DNA of 64,000 bases, from the NCBI RefSeq assembly GCF_030345095.1, contig NZ_CP128360.1, positions 5,456,001 to 5,520,000 of the forward strand, written 5' to 3'. The stretch comes from Solwaraspora sp. WMMA2056. GTDB lineage: Bacteria > Actinomycetota > Actinomycetes > Mycobacteriales > Micromonosporaceae. This document shows positions 20,545 through 28,149 of this stretch, piece by piece (position 1 is the stretch's first letter; each line of letters opens with the position of its first letter). The notes beneath the pieces are model-generated. The model was not told the DNA's origin, searched no databases, and saw nothing but the letters and a program-made list of their open reading frames with translations. Position numbers and translations under genes: made by a program.

Positions 20545-21924
20545 TCAGCCCTGCCAGACCGCTTTGACGTTGCAGAACTCTCGGATGCCGTGCACCGACA
20601 ACTCCCGGCCGTACCCGCTGGTCTTGATGCCGCCGAACGGCAGCTCCGGGTAGGACACCGTCATCCCGTTGATCGTCACGCTGCCCGCCGCCAGCTCGTC
20701 GACGCAGCGACGTTGCTCGGCGGGGTCGTCGGTCCACACCACCGAGCCGAGCCCGAACGCGGTGCCGTTGGCCACCTCGATCGCCTCGTCGAGGGAGTCG
20801 ACCGGGTAGATCACCGCGACCGGGCCGAACGCCTCCTCGGCGTACAGCCGCATGGTCGGGTCGACGGCGGTCAGCACCGTCGGCGGGTAGAACCAGCCCG
20901 GCCCGTCCGGCAGTTTCGCGCCGATCAGCACGGTCGCTCCCCGGGCCACCGCGTCGTCGACCAGGTCGGCCACGTCCTGCCGGGTCTGCGCGGTGGCCAG
21001 CGGCCCGACCTCGGTCGCCGGGTCGGCCGGGTCGCCGACCACCAGGGCGGCCATCCGGGCCACGAACTCGCCGGTGAACTCGTCGAGCACCGCCCGGTGC
21101 ACGATGAACCGTTTCGCCGCGATGCACGACTGCCCGTTGTTCTGGCAGCGGGCCCGGGCGGCGACCGCCGCCGCCTGCGGCACGTCCGCCGACGGCAGCA
21201 CGACGAACGGATCCGAGCCGCCCAGTTCCAGCACCGTCTTCTTCAGCGCCTGCCCGGCGGCGGCGGCCACCGCCCGGCCGGCCGCCTCACTACCGGTCAG
21301 GGTCACCGCCGCCACCCGGTCGTCGCGAATCACCCGGTCCACCGCCGACGCGCCGATCAGCAGGCTCTGGAACGCCCCGGCCGGGAACCCGGCCCGGGTG
21401 AACAGCTCCCCGAGGTAGATCGCGGTCTGCGGCACGTTGGAGGCGTGCTTGAGCAGGCCGACGTTGCCGGCCATCAGCGCCGGTGCGGCGAACCGCAGCG
21501 CCTGCCACAGTGGAAAGTTCCACGGCATCACGGCCAGCACCACGCCGAGCGGCTCGTAGCGCACATACGCGCTTCGCGCGCCGACCGCCGCCGGGTCGAC
21601 CGGCTCGTCGGCGAGCATCCGTTCGGCCTGGTCGGCGTAGAACCGGCAGCCGACCGCCGACTTGCGCACCTCGGCCAGCGCCGCACCGATCGGTTTTCCC
21701 ATCTCCAGGGTCATGGTGGCGGCAAGGACGTCGGCGTCGGCGTCGAGCAGGTCGGCGGCGGCCCGCAGCCAGGACGCCCGCTGGGCGAAGCCGGCGGCCC
21801 GCATCGGCGACCGGGCGGCCGCCGCCGCCGCGAGGGCCTGCTCGATCTCGTCGTCGCTCATCGACGGGTACGTGCGTACGGTCTCGCCGGTGGCCGGGTT
21901 CACGGTGGCGATGGGCATGGTCAT
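20545..21924 (-). CDS. NAD(P)-dependent succinate-semialdehyde-type dehydrogenase
   Basis: 459 residues, full length for the short gabD-like branch of aldehyde dehydrogenases. The catalytic Cys is in NNGQSCIAAKR and the general-base Glu in LELGGSDPF. The cofactor-binding segment VMPWNFPLWQ and the terminal PFGGIKTSGYGREL are intact. It oxidises an aldehyde, probably succinate semialdehyde or similar, to the acid. It is the last gene of the catabolic operon; its ATG overlaps the stop of the E2-like gene (ATGA) and AGGAG lies just upstream. Unlike most of the operon it appears undamaged, but its expression depends on an upstream region that is broken. Confidence 0.88.
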   Translation of the reverse strand: MTMPIATVNPATGETVRTYPSMSDDEIEQALAAAAAARSPMRAAGFAQRASWLRAAADLLDADADVLAATMTLEMGKPIGAALAEVRKSAVGCRFYADQAERMLADEPVDPAAVGARSAYVRYEPLGVVLAVMPWNFPLWQALRFAAPALMAGNVGLLKHASNVPQTAIYLGELFTRAGFPAGAFQSLLIGASAVDRVIRDDRVAAVTLTGSEAAGRAVAAAAGQALKKTVLELGGSDPFVVLPSADVPQAAAVAARARCQNNGQSCIAAKRFIVHRAVLDEFTGEFVARMAALVVGDPADPATEVGPLATAQTRQDVADLVDDAVARGATVLIGAKLPDGPGWFYPPTVLTAVDPTMRLYAEEAFGPVAVIYPVDSLDEAIEVANGTAFGLGSVVWTDDPAEQRRCVDELAAGSVTINGMTVSYPELPFGGIKTSGYGRELSVHGIREFCNVKAVWQG

Positions 21925-22697
21925 CCGCTCCTGTTCGTCGTCGAGCGCAGGGTTTCCAGTTCCGCGCGTACCGCACCGAGCAGCGCGTGGGCGGCGGCCG
22001 GGGTGATCCGCGCCGGGTCGTGGACGATGCCGACGGTGCTGACCGCGCCGATGGCCAGCATCGGTTGACCGTCGTGGCGCACCACGGTGGGTCGCTCGAC
22101 GGGCGCTCCGACGCTGACCACCGCCGCCAGCCCGGCTGGCAGCTGCGGGACCTCGTGCAGCAGGCCGGCGGCGGCGCTGTCGCACAGCGCGACCGCAGGT
22201 GCCGGTCCGTCGCCGGCTGAGCCGGCGGTGCCGGATGGTTCCTCGGCGAGACCGTCGGGGTCGGCGAGACGGCGGGCGACGGCCGCCGGGTTGAGGTCCC
22301 CGGCGTCGCGCAGCACCCGTACGCCGCGCCTGCCGTCCGCGCCGTTGACGAGCACCGCCAGGTGCCGCCCGTCGGTGTCGGCCAGCGGGGTGCGACGCAG
22401 CGCCCGCAACAGTGCGACGGCGGCGAGCGGCCCGACCGGACGGTCGTCGACGGCGCCGAGCTGGGCTTCGACCAGCGCGGCGGCCACCGTACGGCCGGAG
22501 CCTGCCGGGAGCACGGTGGCGGCGGTAGGTACGGCGGCGGCCGCAGCTGCCGACGGGGTGACCGGCTGCGCGGCGGCGGCGAGCACGTCGGCGGGTCGGA
22601 CCCGACCGGCCGGCCCGGTCCCACGCAGGCCGGCCAGGTCGACGCCGTGTTCGCCGGCGAGCCGCCGCACCCGAGGGCTGTGCTGCTGGCGGGTCAC
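21921..22697 (-). CDS. Degenerate 2-oxoacid dehydrogenase E2-like protein (no lipoyl domain)
   Basis: 258 residues. Residues 6-42 match a peripheral-subunit-binding domain (SPRVRRLAGEHGVDLAGLRG, TGPAGRVRPADVL). The remainder (about 70-250) has the size and secondary-structure feel of an E2 acyltransferase core, ending near MLAIGAVSTVGIVHDPARIT. There is no lipoyl domain and the HxxxDG active-site motif is not present at the expected place (VHDPARIT instead). It may be a structural E2 paralogue or a decayed enzyme. It overlaps both neighbours by 4 bases (GTGA, ATGA), so it was part of the E1-alpha/E1-beta operon. Confidence 0.6.
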   Translation of the reverse strand: MTRQQHSPRVRRLAGEHGVDLAGLRGTGPAGRVRPADVLAAAAQPVTPSAAAAAAVPTAATVLPAGSGRTVAAALVEAQLGAVDDRPVGPLAAVALLRALRRTPLADTDGRHLAVLVNGADGRRGVRVLRDAGDLNPAAVARRLADPDGLAEEPSGTAGSAGDGPAPAVALCDSAAAGLLHEVPQLPAGLAAVVSVGAPVERPTVVRHDGQPMLAIGAVSTVGIVHDPARITPAAAHALLGAVRAELETLRSTTNRSG

Positions 22698-23131
22698 GAC
22701 TGCAGCGCCTTCTCGATGGTCTGCCCGATGCTCTCCACCGACGGGATGACCAGGTCCTCCAGCGAATCGGCGGACGGCAGCGGAATGTGCGGGGTGGTGA
22801 TCCGCTGGACCGGTCCGTCCAGGTCCCAGAACGCCTCATCGGCGGCGATCGAGGCGATCTCCGCACCCCAGCCGAGCAGCCGCGGGTTCTCCTCGACGGT
22901 GAACAGCCGCCCGGTGCGGTGCACCGAGTCCAGGATGGTGGTCACGTCCAGTGGCACCAGTGACCGGACGTCGATGACCTCGACGTCGATGCCCCGCCCG
23001 GCGAGTTCGTCGGCGGCCCGCAGCGCCCGGGGCACCATCAGGCCGAGGGCGGCGACGGTCGCGTCCCGGCCCGGCCGGCGGATCTTCGCGGTGCCGAGGG
23101 TGTCGACGATCTCGCCGTCGGGCACCTCGGC
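22694..23131 (-). pseudogene. 2-oxoacid dehydrogenase E1-beta, C-terminal fragment
   Basis: About 145 residues matching only the C-terminal half of E1-beta (transketolase C domain): PDGEIVDTLGTAKIRRPGRD, VAALGLMVPRALRAADEL, VEVIDVRSLVPLD and VEENPRLLGWG. The N-terminal pyrimidine-binding half (about 180 residues) is missing. The fragment joins directly, in a different frame, to the N-terminal half of E1-alpha at about 23132, so one deletion of roughly 1 kb removed the end of one gene and the start of the other. The distal overlap with the E2-like gene (GTGA) is preserved. Confidence 0.82.
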
Positions 23132-23132
23132 C

Positions 23133-23609
23133 CTACTGGGCGGACCAGGCCGCGCCGTTGGCGATCGTCAGGTGCGCGCCGATGATCGCGTACGAGCCCA
23201 TCATGCCGTGCTCGACGCTGGTCAGGTGCATCGAGCCGCCCTTGCCGCCGAGCAGCCCGTTGGCCCGGCCGAGCAGTTCGGCCAGCACCGGGGTCATCCC
23301 GACGCCCCGGGCCAGGGTGTGCGCGTGGCCCCGGTAGGTGGCGAAGCTGTAGTCGTCGGCGCGCATCGCCACGCCGAAGCCGGCGGCGATCGCTTCCATC
23401 CCCAGCGACAGGTGGCTGGTGCCCTTCACCAGCTGCTGCATGAACAGGTCGTACGCCCGTTTCTCGAACTGGCGCATCTCCTGCTGACGCCGGTACAGGT
23501 GCAGCCGGGTGTCCAGGTCGATCGGTGCGCTGTCGTGCCGGGTCACGTCGCCCGGCGGCAGGACGGCGTCGTGTTCACCGTACGGGTGGTGCTGCAGTGG
23601 CAGGGTCAT
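23133..23609 (-). pseudogene. 2-oxoacid dehydrogenase E1-alpha, N-terminal fragment
   Basis: 158 residues: an intact start overlapping the upstream M24 stop (ATGA), then EMRQFEKRAYDLFMQ, GTSHLSLGMEAIAAGFG, YRGHAHTLARG and GLLGGKGGSMHL. It ends abruptly at GAAWSAQ followed by TAG. Full E1-alpha proteins are ~320-370 residues, and the thiamine-diphosphate motif (GDGx...NN) lies in the missing half. The fragment therefore cannot be catalytic. The stop is created at the deletion junction with E1-beta. Confidence 0.85.
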
Positions 23610-24389
23610 CGGTGGGCTCCGTCCTCGCCGGGCCGGTTGTTGATGTGCGACTGGCTGTGCCGCTGCAGCGGCAGTGCACCGCCGGTGGTGAAGTAGCGCT
23701 GGCCGGCGACGAGCAGCTGTTCGGCCGGGAACTTGGTGATCACTTCGGCGCCGTCGGCGGTGACGACCAGCTCCTCCTCGATCCGGGCGGCGCCCCAGCC
23801 GTCGGCGGCCGGCCAGTAGGTCTCCAACGCGAAGACCATGCCTTCTTCGATCACCTCGGGGTGTTCCAGTGAGACGAGTCGGCTGAAGATCGGTTTCTCC
23901 CAGATGGACAGTCCGACGCCGTGGCCGTACTGCAGGCCGAACGCGGCCTCCTCGTCGGCGAAGCCGAACTCCTGTGCGGTCGGCCAGACCGAGACGATGT
24001 CGGCGGTGGTCGCGCCCGGCTTGACCAGCTCGATCGCCTGGTCCATGTAGTCGCGGCACCGCTGGTAGGCGTCGACCTGCGCCCGGGAGGCGCTGCCCAC
24101 CGCGAAGGTGCGGTAGTAGCAGGTGCGGTAGCCCATGAAGCTGTGCAGGATGTCGAAGAACGCCGGGTCGCCGGGGCGGATCAGCCGGTCGCTGAACACG
24201 TGCGGGTGCGGCGAGCAGCGTTCCCCGGAGATCGCGTTGACCCTTCGACGTGTTCGGAGCCGAGGTCGTAGAGCTTCTTGGCGACCAGCCCGACGGTTTC
24301 GTTCTCCCGCACGCCGGGGCGCAGGAACGCGTACAGGTCGTCGTAGGCGGCGTCGACCATCGACGCGGCGGTGGTCAGCAGGTGTTCCT
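23606..24389 (-). pseudogene. M24 (creatinase/Xaa-Pro) peptidase, split by IS110 and frameshifted
   Basis: The catalytic domain is readable: EHLLTTAASMVDAAYDD, LRPGVRENETVGLVAKK, then NAISGERCSPHPHVFSD, HSFMGYRTCYYRTF, YGHGVGLSIWEKP and FALETYWPAADG, with the pita-bread metal ligands. One base is missing near 24240-24246, where HVEG and NAISGERC are in different frames. At 24388-24389 the frame meets the IS110 element; the few codons upstream resume at 25883. The N-terminal creatinase-like domain is not found. The final codons overlap E1-alpha (ATGA). The original substrate (amide or dipeptide) is unknown. Confidence 0.82.
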
Positions 24390-24399
24390 AATGAGTTCT

Positions 24400-24620
24400 G
24401 GGAGTGAGCCATCCGGCAAACTCCTGGTGGGTAGGTAGCCGCCAGCCGGTGAGCACTCCGGGTTCCTGGACGTCGAGTCCTGACGAAAGATCGTGCCCCG
24501 GCTGGTCGGTGTGGAGAGTTGATCGCTGATGGGATGTCGTGCCCGCCCGGTCGCGGCGTGAGCACTGCTTCATTAGGTCGCTGATGGTTCTCCTCCTGGC
24601 TACCAGCGGTGATCGACTCA
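24400..24620 (+). ncRNA. Candidate IS110 bridge RNA region (noncoding left end)
   Basis: IS110-group elements encode a structured bridge RNA between the left end and the transposase. This stretch has no coding frame of its own and two suggestive guide-like segments. TCATTAGG at 24570-24577 is the exact complement of CCTAATGA spanning the left junction (24388-24395), as expected for a donor guide. TGGGATGTC at 24530-24538 is identical to the right flank (25882-25890). The second match is in the direct rather than complementary sense, which does not fit the usual right-target guide, so it may be chance. RNA ends are not determined. Confidence 0.45.
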
Positions 24621-24636
24621 ATAGGCGGGAGAGACG

Positions 24637-25869
24637 TTGCTGTTCATAGGAGATGACTGGGCGGAGGACCACCACGACGTCGAGCTCATGGACGCCTCCG
24701 GCCGCAGGCTGGCCAAGGCGAGGCTGCCCGAGGGCATCGCCGGCATCACCAGGCTCCACGCGATGATCGGCACGGCGCTCGGCGACGACATCGACGCCGA
24801 CGCTGCTGCTGCTCAGGTAAAGATCGGTATCGAGACCGATCGGGGCCCGTGGGTGCAGGCGCTGGTCGCCGCCGGGTACACGGTGTACCCGGTCAACCCG
24901 TTGCAGGCGGCCCGCTACCGGGAACGTCTGGCGGTGTCCCGGGCCAAGAGCGACGCCGCCGACGCGCACATGCTGGCCGACATGGTGCACACCGACTCGC
25001 ACCAACTGAGCCCGATGGCCGGAGACTCGGCGGACGCCGAGGCGGTCAAGGTCGTCACCCGGATGCACAAGACGCTGATCTGGGAACGCACCCGTGCTGT
25101 GCAGCGGCTGCGGCACGCGCTGCGGGAGTACTTCCCTGCGGCGTTGGAGGCGTTCGAGGACCTCGACGCCGCTGACACCCTGCAACTCCTCGCGAAGGCC
25201 CCTGATCCGGCCAGCGCCGCCCGGCTGAGTATCAGCCAGATCAGCGCCGCTCTCAAACGGGCCCGGCGCCGTGACGTCGCGGCCAAGGCCGCGTCGATCC
25301 AGGCGGTGCTGCGTGCCGAGCACCTCGGCCAGCCGGCCGTGGTCACCACCGCCTACGCCGCGTCGGTGCGCGCCCTGGTCGCCCTGCTGGTCACTCTCAA
25401 CGAGCAGGTCAAGGCCCTGCAAGGGCAGGTGGAGGACCATTTTGGCCGGCACCCGGACGCTGAGATCATCCTGTCCCAGCCCGGACTGGGTGCCGTCCTC
25501 GGCGCCCGGGTGCTCGCCGAGTTCGGTGACGACCACGACCGCTACGCCACCGCGAAGGCCCGGAAGAACTACGCCGCGACCAGCCCGATCACCCGCGCGT
25601 CCGGGAAGAAGAGGACCGTCGCGGCCCGGTTCGTCCACAACGACCGGCTCATCGACGCCCTGATGACCCAGGCGTTCTCCGCGTTGAAGGCCTCGCCGGG
25701 TGCCCGCGCCTACTACGACCGGCAACGTGCCCGCGGCGCCAGCTACAACGCCGCGCTGCGCCAACTCGCCAACCGGCTCGTCGGCATCCTGCACGGATGC
25801 CTGAAGACCGGCACCGTCTACGACGAGGCGACCGCGTGGTCGCATCACCTCAGCAAGGCTGCTGCTTGA
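24637..25869 (+). CDS. IS110 family transposase (DEDD/serine recombinase)
   Basis: 410 residues. The N-terminal RuvC-like DEDD domain shows FIGDDWAEDHHDVEL, the Glu in GIETDRGPW and the Asp pair in AKSDAADAHMLAD. A coiled linker follows (about 140-270). The C-terminal Tnp_2 domain has LSQPGLGAVLGARVLAEFGD and the SPITRASGKK block that carries the catalytic Ser. The gene starts with TTG after GGGAGAG and appears full length and intact, so the element may still be mobile. It acts with the element's own noncoding RNA to choose targets. Confidence 0.92.
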   Translation: MLFIGDDWAEDHHDVELMDASGRRLAKARLPEGIAGITRLHAMIGTALGDDIDADAAAAQVKIGIETDRGPWVQALVAAGYTVYPVNPLQAARYRERLAVSRAKSDAADAHMLADMVHTDSHQLSPMAGDSADAEAVKVVTRMHKTLIWERTRAVQRLRHALREYFPAALEAFEDLDAADTLQLLAKAPDPASAARLSISQISAALKRARRRDVAAKAASIQAVLRAEHLGQPAVVTTAYAASVRALVALLVTLNEQVKALQGQVEDHFGRHPDAEIILSQPGLGAVLGARVLAEFGDDHDRYATAKARKNYAATSPITRASGKKRTVAARFVHNDRLIDALMTQAFSALKASPGARAYYDRQRARGASYNAALRQLANRLVGILHGCLKTGTVYDEATAWSHHLSKAAA

Positions 25870-25882
25870 CATTCAAGCTCCT

Positions 25883-25960
25883 GGGATGTCTTTCGTGCGG
25901 CTAGGGTTCGTCCAGCGACGGCGGCTGACGCTCGGCCAGCGGTTGGTGGTCGGCCAGGCC
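25883..25960 (-). pseudogene. 5' fragment of the M24 peptidase gene beyond the IS
   Basis: Immediately outside the IS right end the frame reads ...GRTLAARKTSQ, which continues exactly into EHLLTTAASMV on the other side. KTSQE fits the conserved K-(S/T)-x-x-E entry to the M24 catalytic domain. Upstream, the frame merges with the end of the hydroxyisobutyrate dehydrogenase fragment, so the expected ~170-residue N-terminal domain has been lost. The upstream limit given here is approximate. Confidence 0.6.
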
Positions 25961-26234
25961 GGCGGCGGCCTGGATCTCGTAGAGGGCCAGCAGGTCCCGC
26001 TCGCCGTGCCCGTGACCGATGGCCTGCTGCACCAACTGGTGCACCATGGACACCACCGGCATCGGCACCTCGTGTTCGCGGGCGGCGGCCAGGCCCAGGT
26101 CGAGGTCCTTGCGCAGCAGTACGCCGGTGAAGGTGGGCGTCCAGTCCTGGTCGGCCAGATCGGGGGTACGCTGGCGCACCCATTCGGAGCCGACGACGGC
26201 GTTGCCGAGGAAGTCGAGGAACGCCCGGCGGTCG
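25901..26234 (-). pseudogene. 3-hydroxyisobutyrate dehydrogenase-like, C-terminal fragment
   Basis: About 110 codons corresponding to the C-terminal helical domain of the beta-hydroxyacid dehydrogenase family: AFLDFLGNAVVGSEW, DWTPTFTGVLLRKDLDLGL, VPMPVVSMVHQLVQQAIG and ERDLLALYEIQAAAGL. The N-terminal Rossmann domain with the GxGxxG motif is absent. The fragment is fused in frame to the end of the upstream amidohydrolase at about 26220-26235, forming a hybrid that cannot bind NAD. This indicates a deletion of roughly 600 bases or more between two former genes. Confidence 0.75.
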
Positions 26235-27279
26235 GTGGCTTCGGCGAGGCCCCACAGCCGGTCGAGGTCCACCCCGACGAGCTTGCCGTCGCGCTTGACG
26301 AACCGGCCGGCCACCAGCACGTCGCGGACCATTCCGGGGTGCGCGGCGTAGACGATGGAGGCGACCGGGTTGTTCATCGGCATCGTGGCGAGCGTGTCGC
26401 CGGCCAGGATCACGATGTCCGCCGCCTTGCCGACCTCCAGCGAGCCGTTGACCGCGCCGAGTCCGTTGGCCCGCGCGCCCTCGATGGTGGCGAAGCGCAG
26501 CACGTCGGCGCAGGACAGCCGAGGTCGAGCAGCCGCCCGGTGGCCGGCCAGCCGTGCCCCATCTGCATCTCCACGTCGGGGGCGATCGACGCGGTGCCGC
26601 CGGTGTCGGCGGACAGCCGCAGCTCGTCGTCGGCGAGCGTGTTGCAGTGCACGTAGGTGACCTGGTCGCTGAGCAGGCCCTCGCCGTTCATCTGGTGAAT
26701 CGGCTTGATCTTGCCCCAGTGTCCGTCGCCGACGTGCACCGAGACCCGCAGGTCCAGTTCGCGGGCGAGCTGGAAGTCGCCCTTGGTGACCTCGAGGGTG
26801 CTGAACTGCGGTCCGCGCAGCGCCAGCCCCATGGTGACCAGGCCGGTGTTGTCGACGAACCGGCCGGCGCGCAGCCGACGTACATCGGCCTCGGGGTGCG
26901 GTACCGGTGAGGGCATCACGCCGCCCCACTGCTGCGCGCCGCCACCGTGGGCGAACACCGCGCGGAGTCCGGCGTAGGTGTCCTCGGGCCGGAAGTAGCG
27001 GCTCAGCCCGACGTGCAGGCCGACCAGGTACTGGTCCAGGGTCCAGTCCGAGGCGATGTTGCGGACCACCGCCTGCCAGGTGTGCCGGTGGGTGTCGACC
27101 AGACCGGGCATGACGATGCGCCCGGACACGTCCACCCGCTGCGCGTCGCCAGCGGGCAGGTCACGGCCGATGGCCGCGATCACGCCGTTGTCGATCAGTA
27201 CGTCAGCCGGCCAGAGCACCTCGTCTGGCCCGGCGCAGGTGACAACTATTCCTCCCGCGAGCAGGACGTTGCCTGTCAT
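26235..27279 (-). pseudogene. ATZ/TRZ-type amidohydrolase with internal deletion
   Basis: The ATG at 27279 begins a typical chlorohydrolase/guanine-deaminase-like enzyme: VLIDNGVIAAIG, the metal motif GLVDTHRHTWQ, VHVGDGHWGKI, TYVHCNTLADDE. At about 26525 the frame changes: GRLLDLG is followed, one frame over, by LSCADVLRFATIEGARANGLG. The conserved SLSID metal-ligand segment that normally lies between is missing, so a short out-of-frame deletion is inferred. The downstream part then runs into the dehydrogenase fragment. Two lesions therefore disable it. It was the first gene of the operon, divergent from the XRE-cupin regulator. Confidence 0.78.
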
Positions 27280-27498
27280 CGGTGCCGCCCTTCGTCGAAA
27301 TACGTGAACCTCGTTGAAACCCAGGTGACTCGTGCAGGAAATGTGTCCGACAAGGATGAGACGCACACCACGCCGATATCAAGCCTCAGTCAACATGTCG
27401 TTCAACACCACTCATCACCGCGCCGGCATCAGCTAGCCGATCCCGGACGTGATCGGGTAGATTCACAGGGTTCGGCTAATTGGGCTGTTTGGGGTGGC

Positions 27499-28128
27499 TT
27501 GACATTGTCTGAGGCGGAAGACCTGGGTGGGCGGATCCGCGCCGCCCGCCAGGCGCGCGGCATGTCGCTGCGGGCGCTGGCCAAGAAGGTCGGTGTCTCG
27601 GCGAGCATGCTCTCACTGGTGGAGACGGGCCGGTCCCGCTCCTCGGTGAGCACGCTGTACGCCATCGTCGAGGCCCTCGACATGTCGATGGTCGACCTGT
27701 TCGACACCCCGCCGTCGCCGAACGGCTCGACACCGGTCGCCGCCGTCACCACCATCGAGGCCCGGTTGGACTCCGAGGTGGCGGTCGTACGCCGTGACCA
27801 GGGCCGACGGATCGAAATGGACAGCGGTGTCGTCTGGGAGCAGCTCGGCCCGGCGACCGGATCCGGCACCGAGTTCCTGCGGGTCACCTACCCGCCTGGC
27901 GCGAAGTCCAGTGTGTCTGGCCGGTTCCAACGGCACACCGGCCACGAGCACGCCTACATCATGGCCGGTGAGCTGACCTGCCAGGTCGGCTTCCAGCAGG
28001 TCGTGCTCGGCACCGGGGACAGCATGGTGTTCGACTCGTCCCGCCCGCACCTGCTGGAGAACCGCAGCGACCAGGACGTGCACGCGATCTGGTTCATCGT
28101 GCGCCCCAGACCCGACTCCGGACTGTGA
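27499..28128 (+). CDS. XRE-cupin transcriptional regulator
   Basis: About 209 residues. An N-terminal XRE domain (IRAARQARGMSLRALAKKVG, SASMLSLVETGRSRSSVSTL) is followed by a C-terminal cupin (about 120-205, FQRHTGHEHAYIMAGELTC, GDSMVFDSSRPH). Proteins of this design repress amine, purine or amino-acid catabolic operons and sense a metabolite in the cupin. It is divergent from the decayed amidohydrolase operon and is the likely regulator. The TTG at 27499 is chosen where homology to XRE proteins begins; no strong ribosome site is visible and a second TTG two codons later is possible. It seems intact although its target operon is not. Confidence 0.82.
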   Translation: MTLSEAEDLGGRIRAARQARGMSLRALAKKVGVSASMLSLVETGRSRSSVSTLYAIVEALDMSMVDLFDTPPSPNGSTPVAAVTTIEARLDSEVAVVRRDQGRRIEMDSGVVWEQLGPATGSGTEFLRVTYPPGAKSSVSGRFQRHTGHEHAYIMAGELTCQVGFQQVVLGTGDSMVFDSSRPHLLENRSDQDVHAIWFIVRPRPDSGL

Positions 28129-28149
28129 CCGTCGACAACCTGAGGACGG

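Larger units (their letters stand above)
24390..25882 (+). mobile_element. IS110-family insertion sequence
   Basis: About 1.49 kb, with one transposase gene, a ~250-base noncoding left end and no terminal inverted repeats, as expected for IS110. Boundaries are set by the interrupted M24 gene: removing 24390-25882 restores ...KTSQEHLL... in frame. A CT dinucleotide lies at both junctions (24388-24389 and 25881-25882), consistent with the CT core used by IS110 recombinases. The insertion leaves no other target duplication. It is oriented opposite to the operon it interrupts. Confidence 0.85.

Noticed and set aside
21921-22697. Calling the E2-like gene a functional dihydrolipoamide acyltransferase
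   Set aside because: No lipoyl domain and no HxxxDG motif are visible.
20545-22866. Longer 773-codon version of the aldehyde dehydrogenase
   Set aside because: The upstream part is a shadow of the E2-like gene; the ATG at 21924 has AGGAG and matches family length.
24530-24538. Treating the 9-base match to the right flank as a proven bridge-RNA target guide
   Set aside because: It is in the direct sense, while a right-target guide should be complementary; kept only as a lead.
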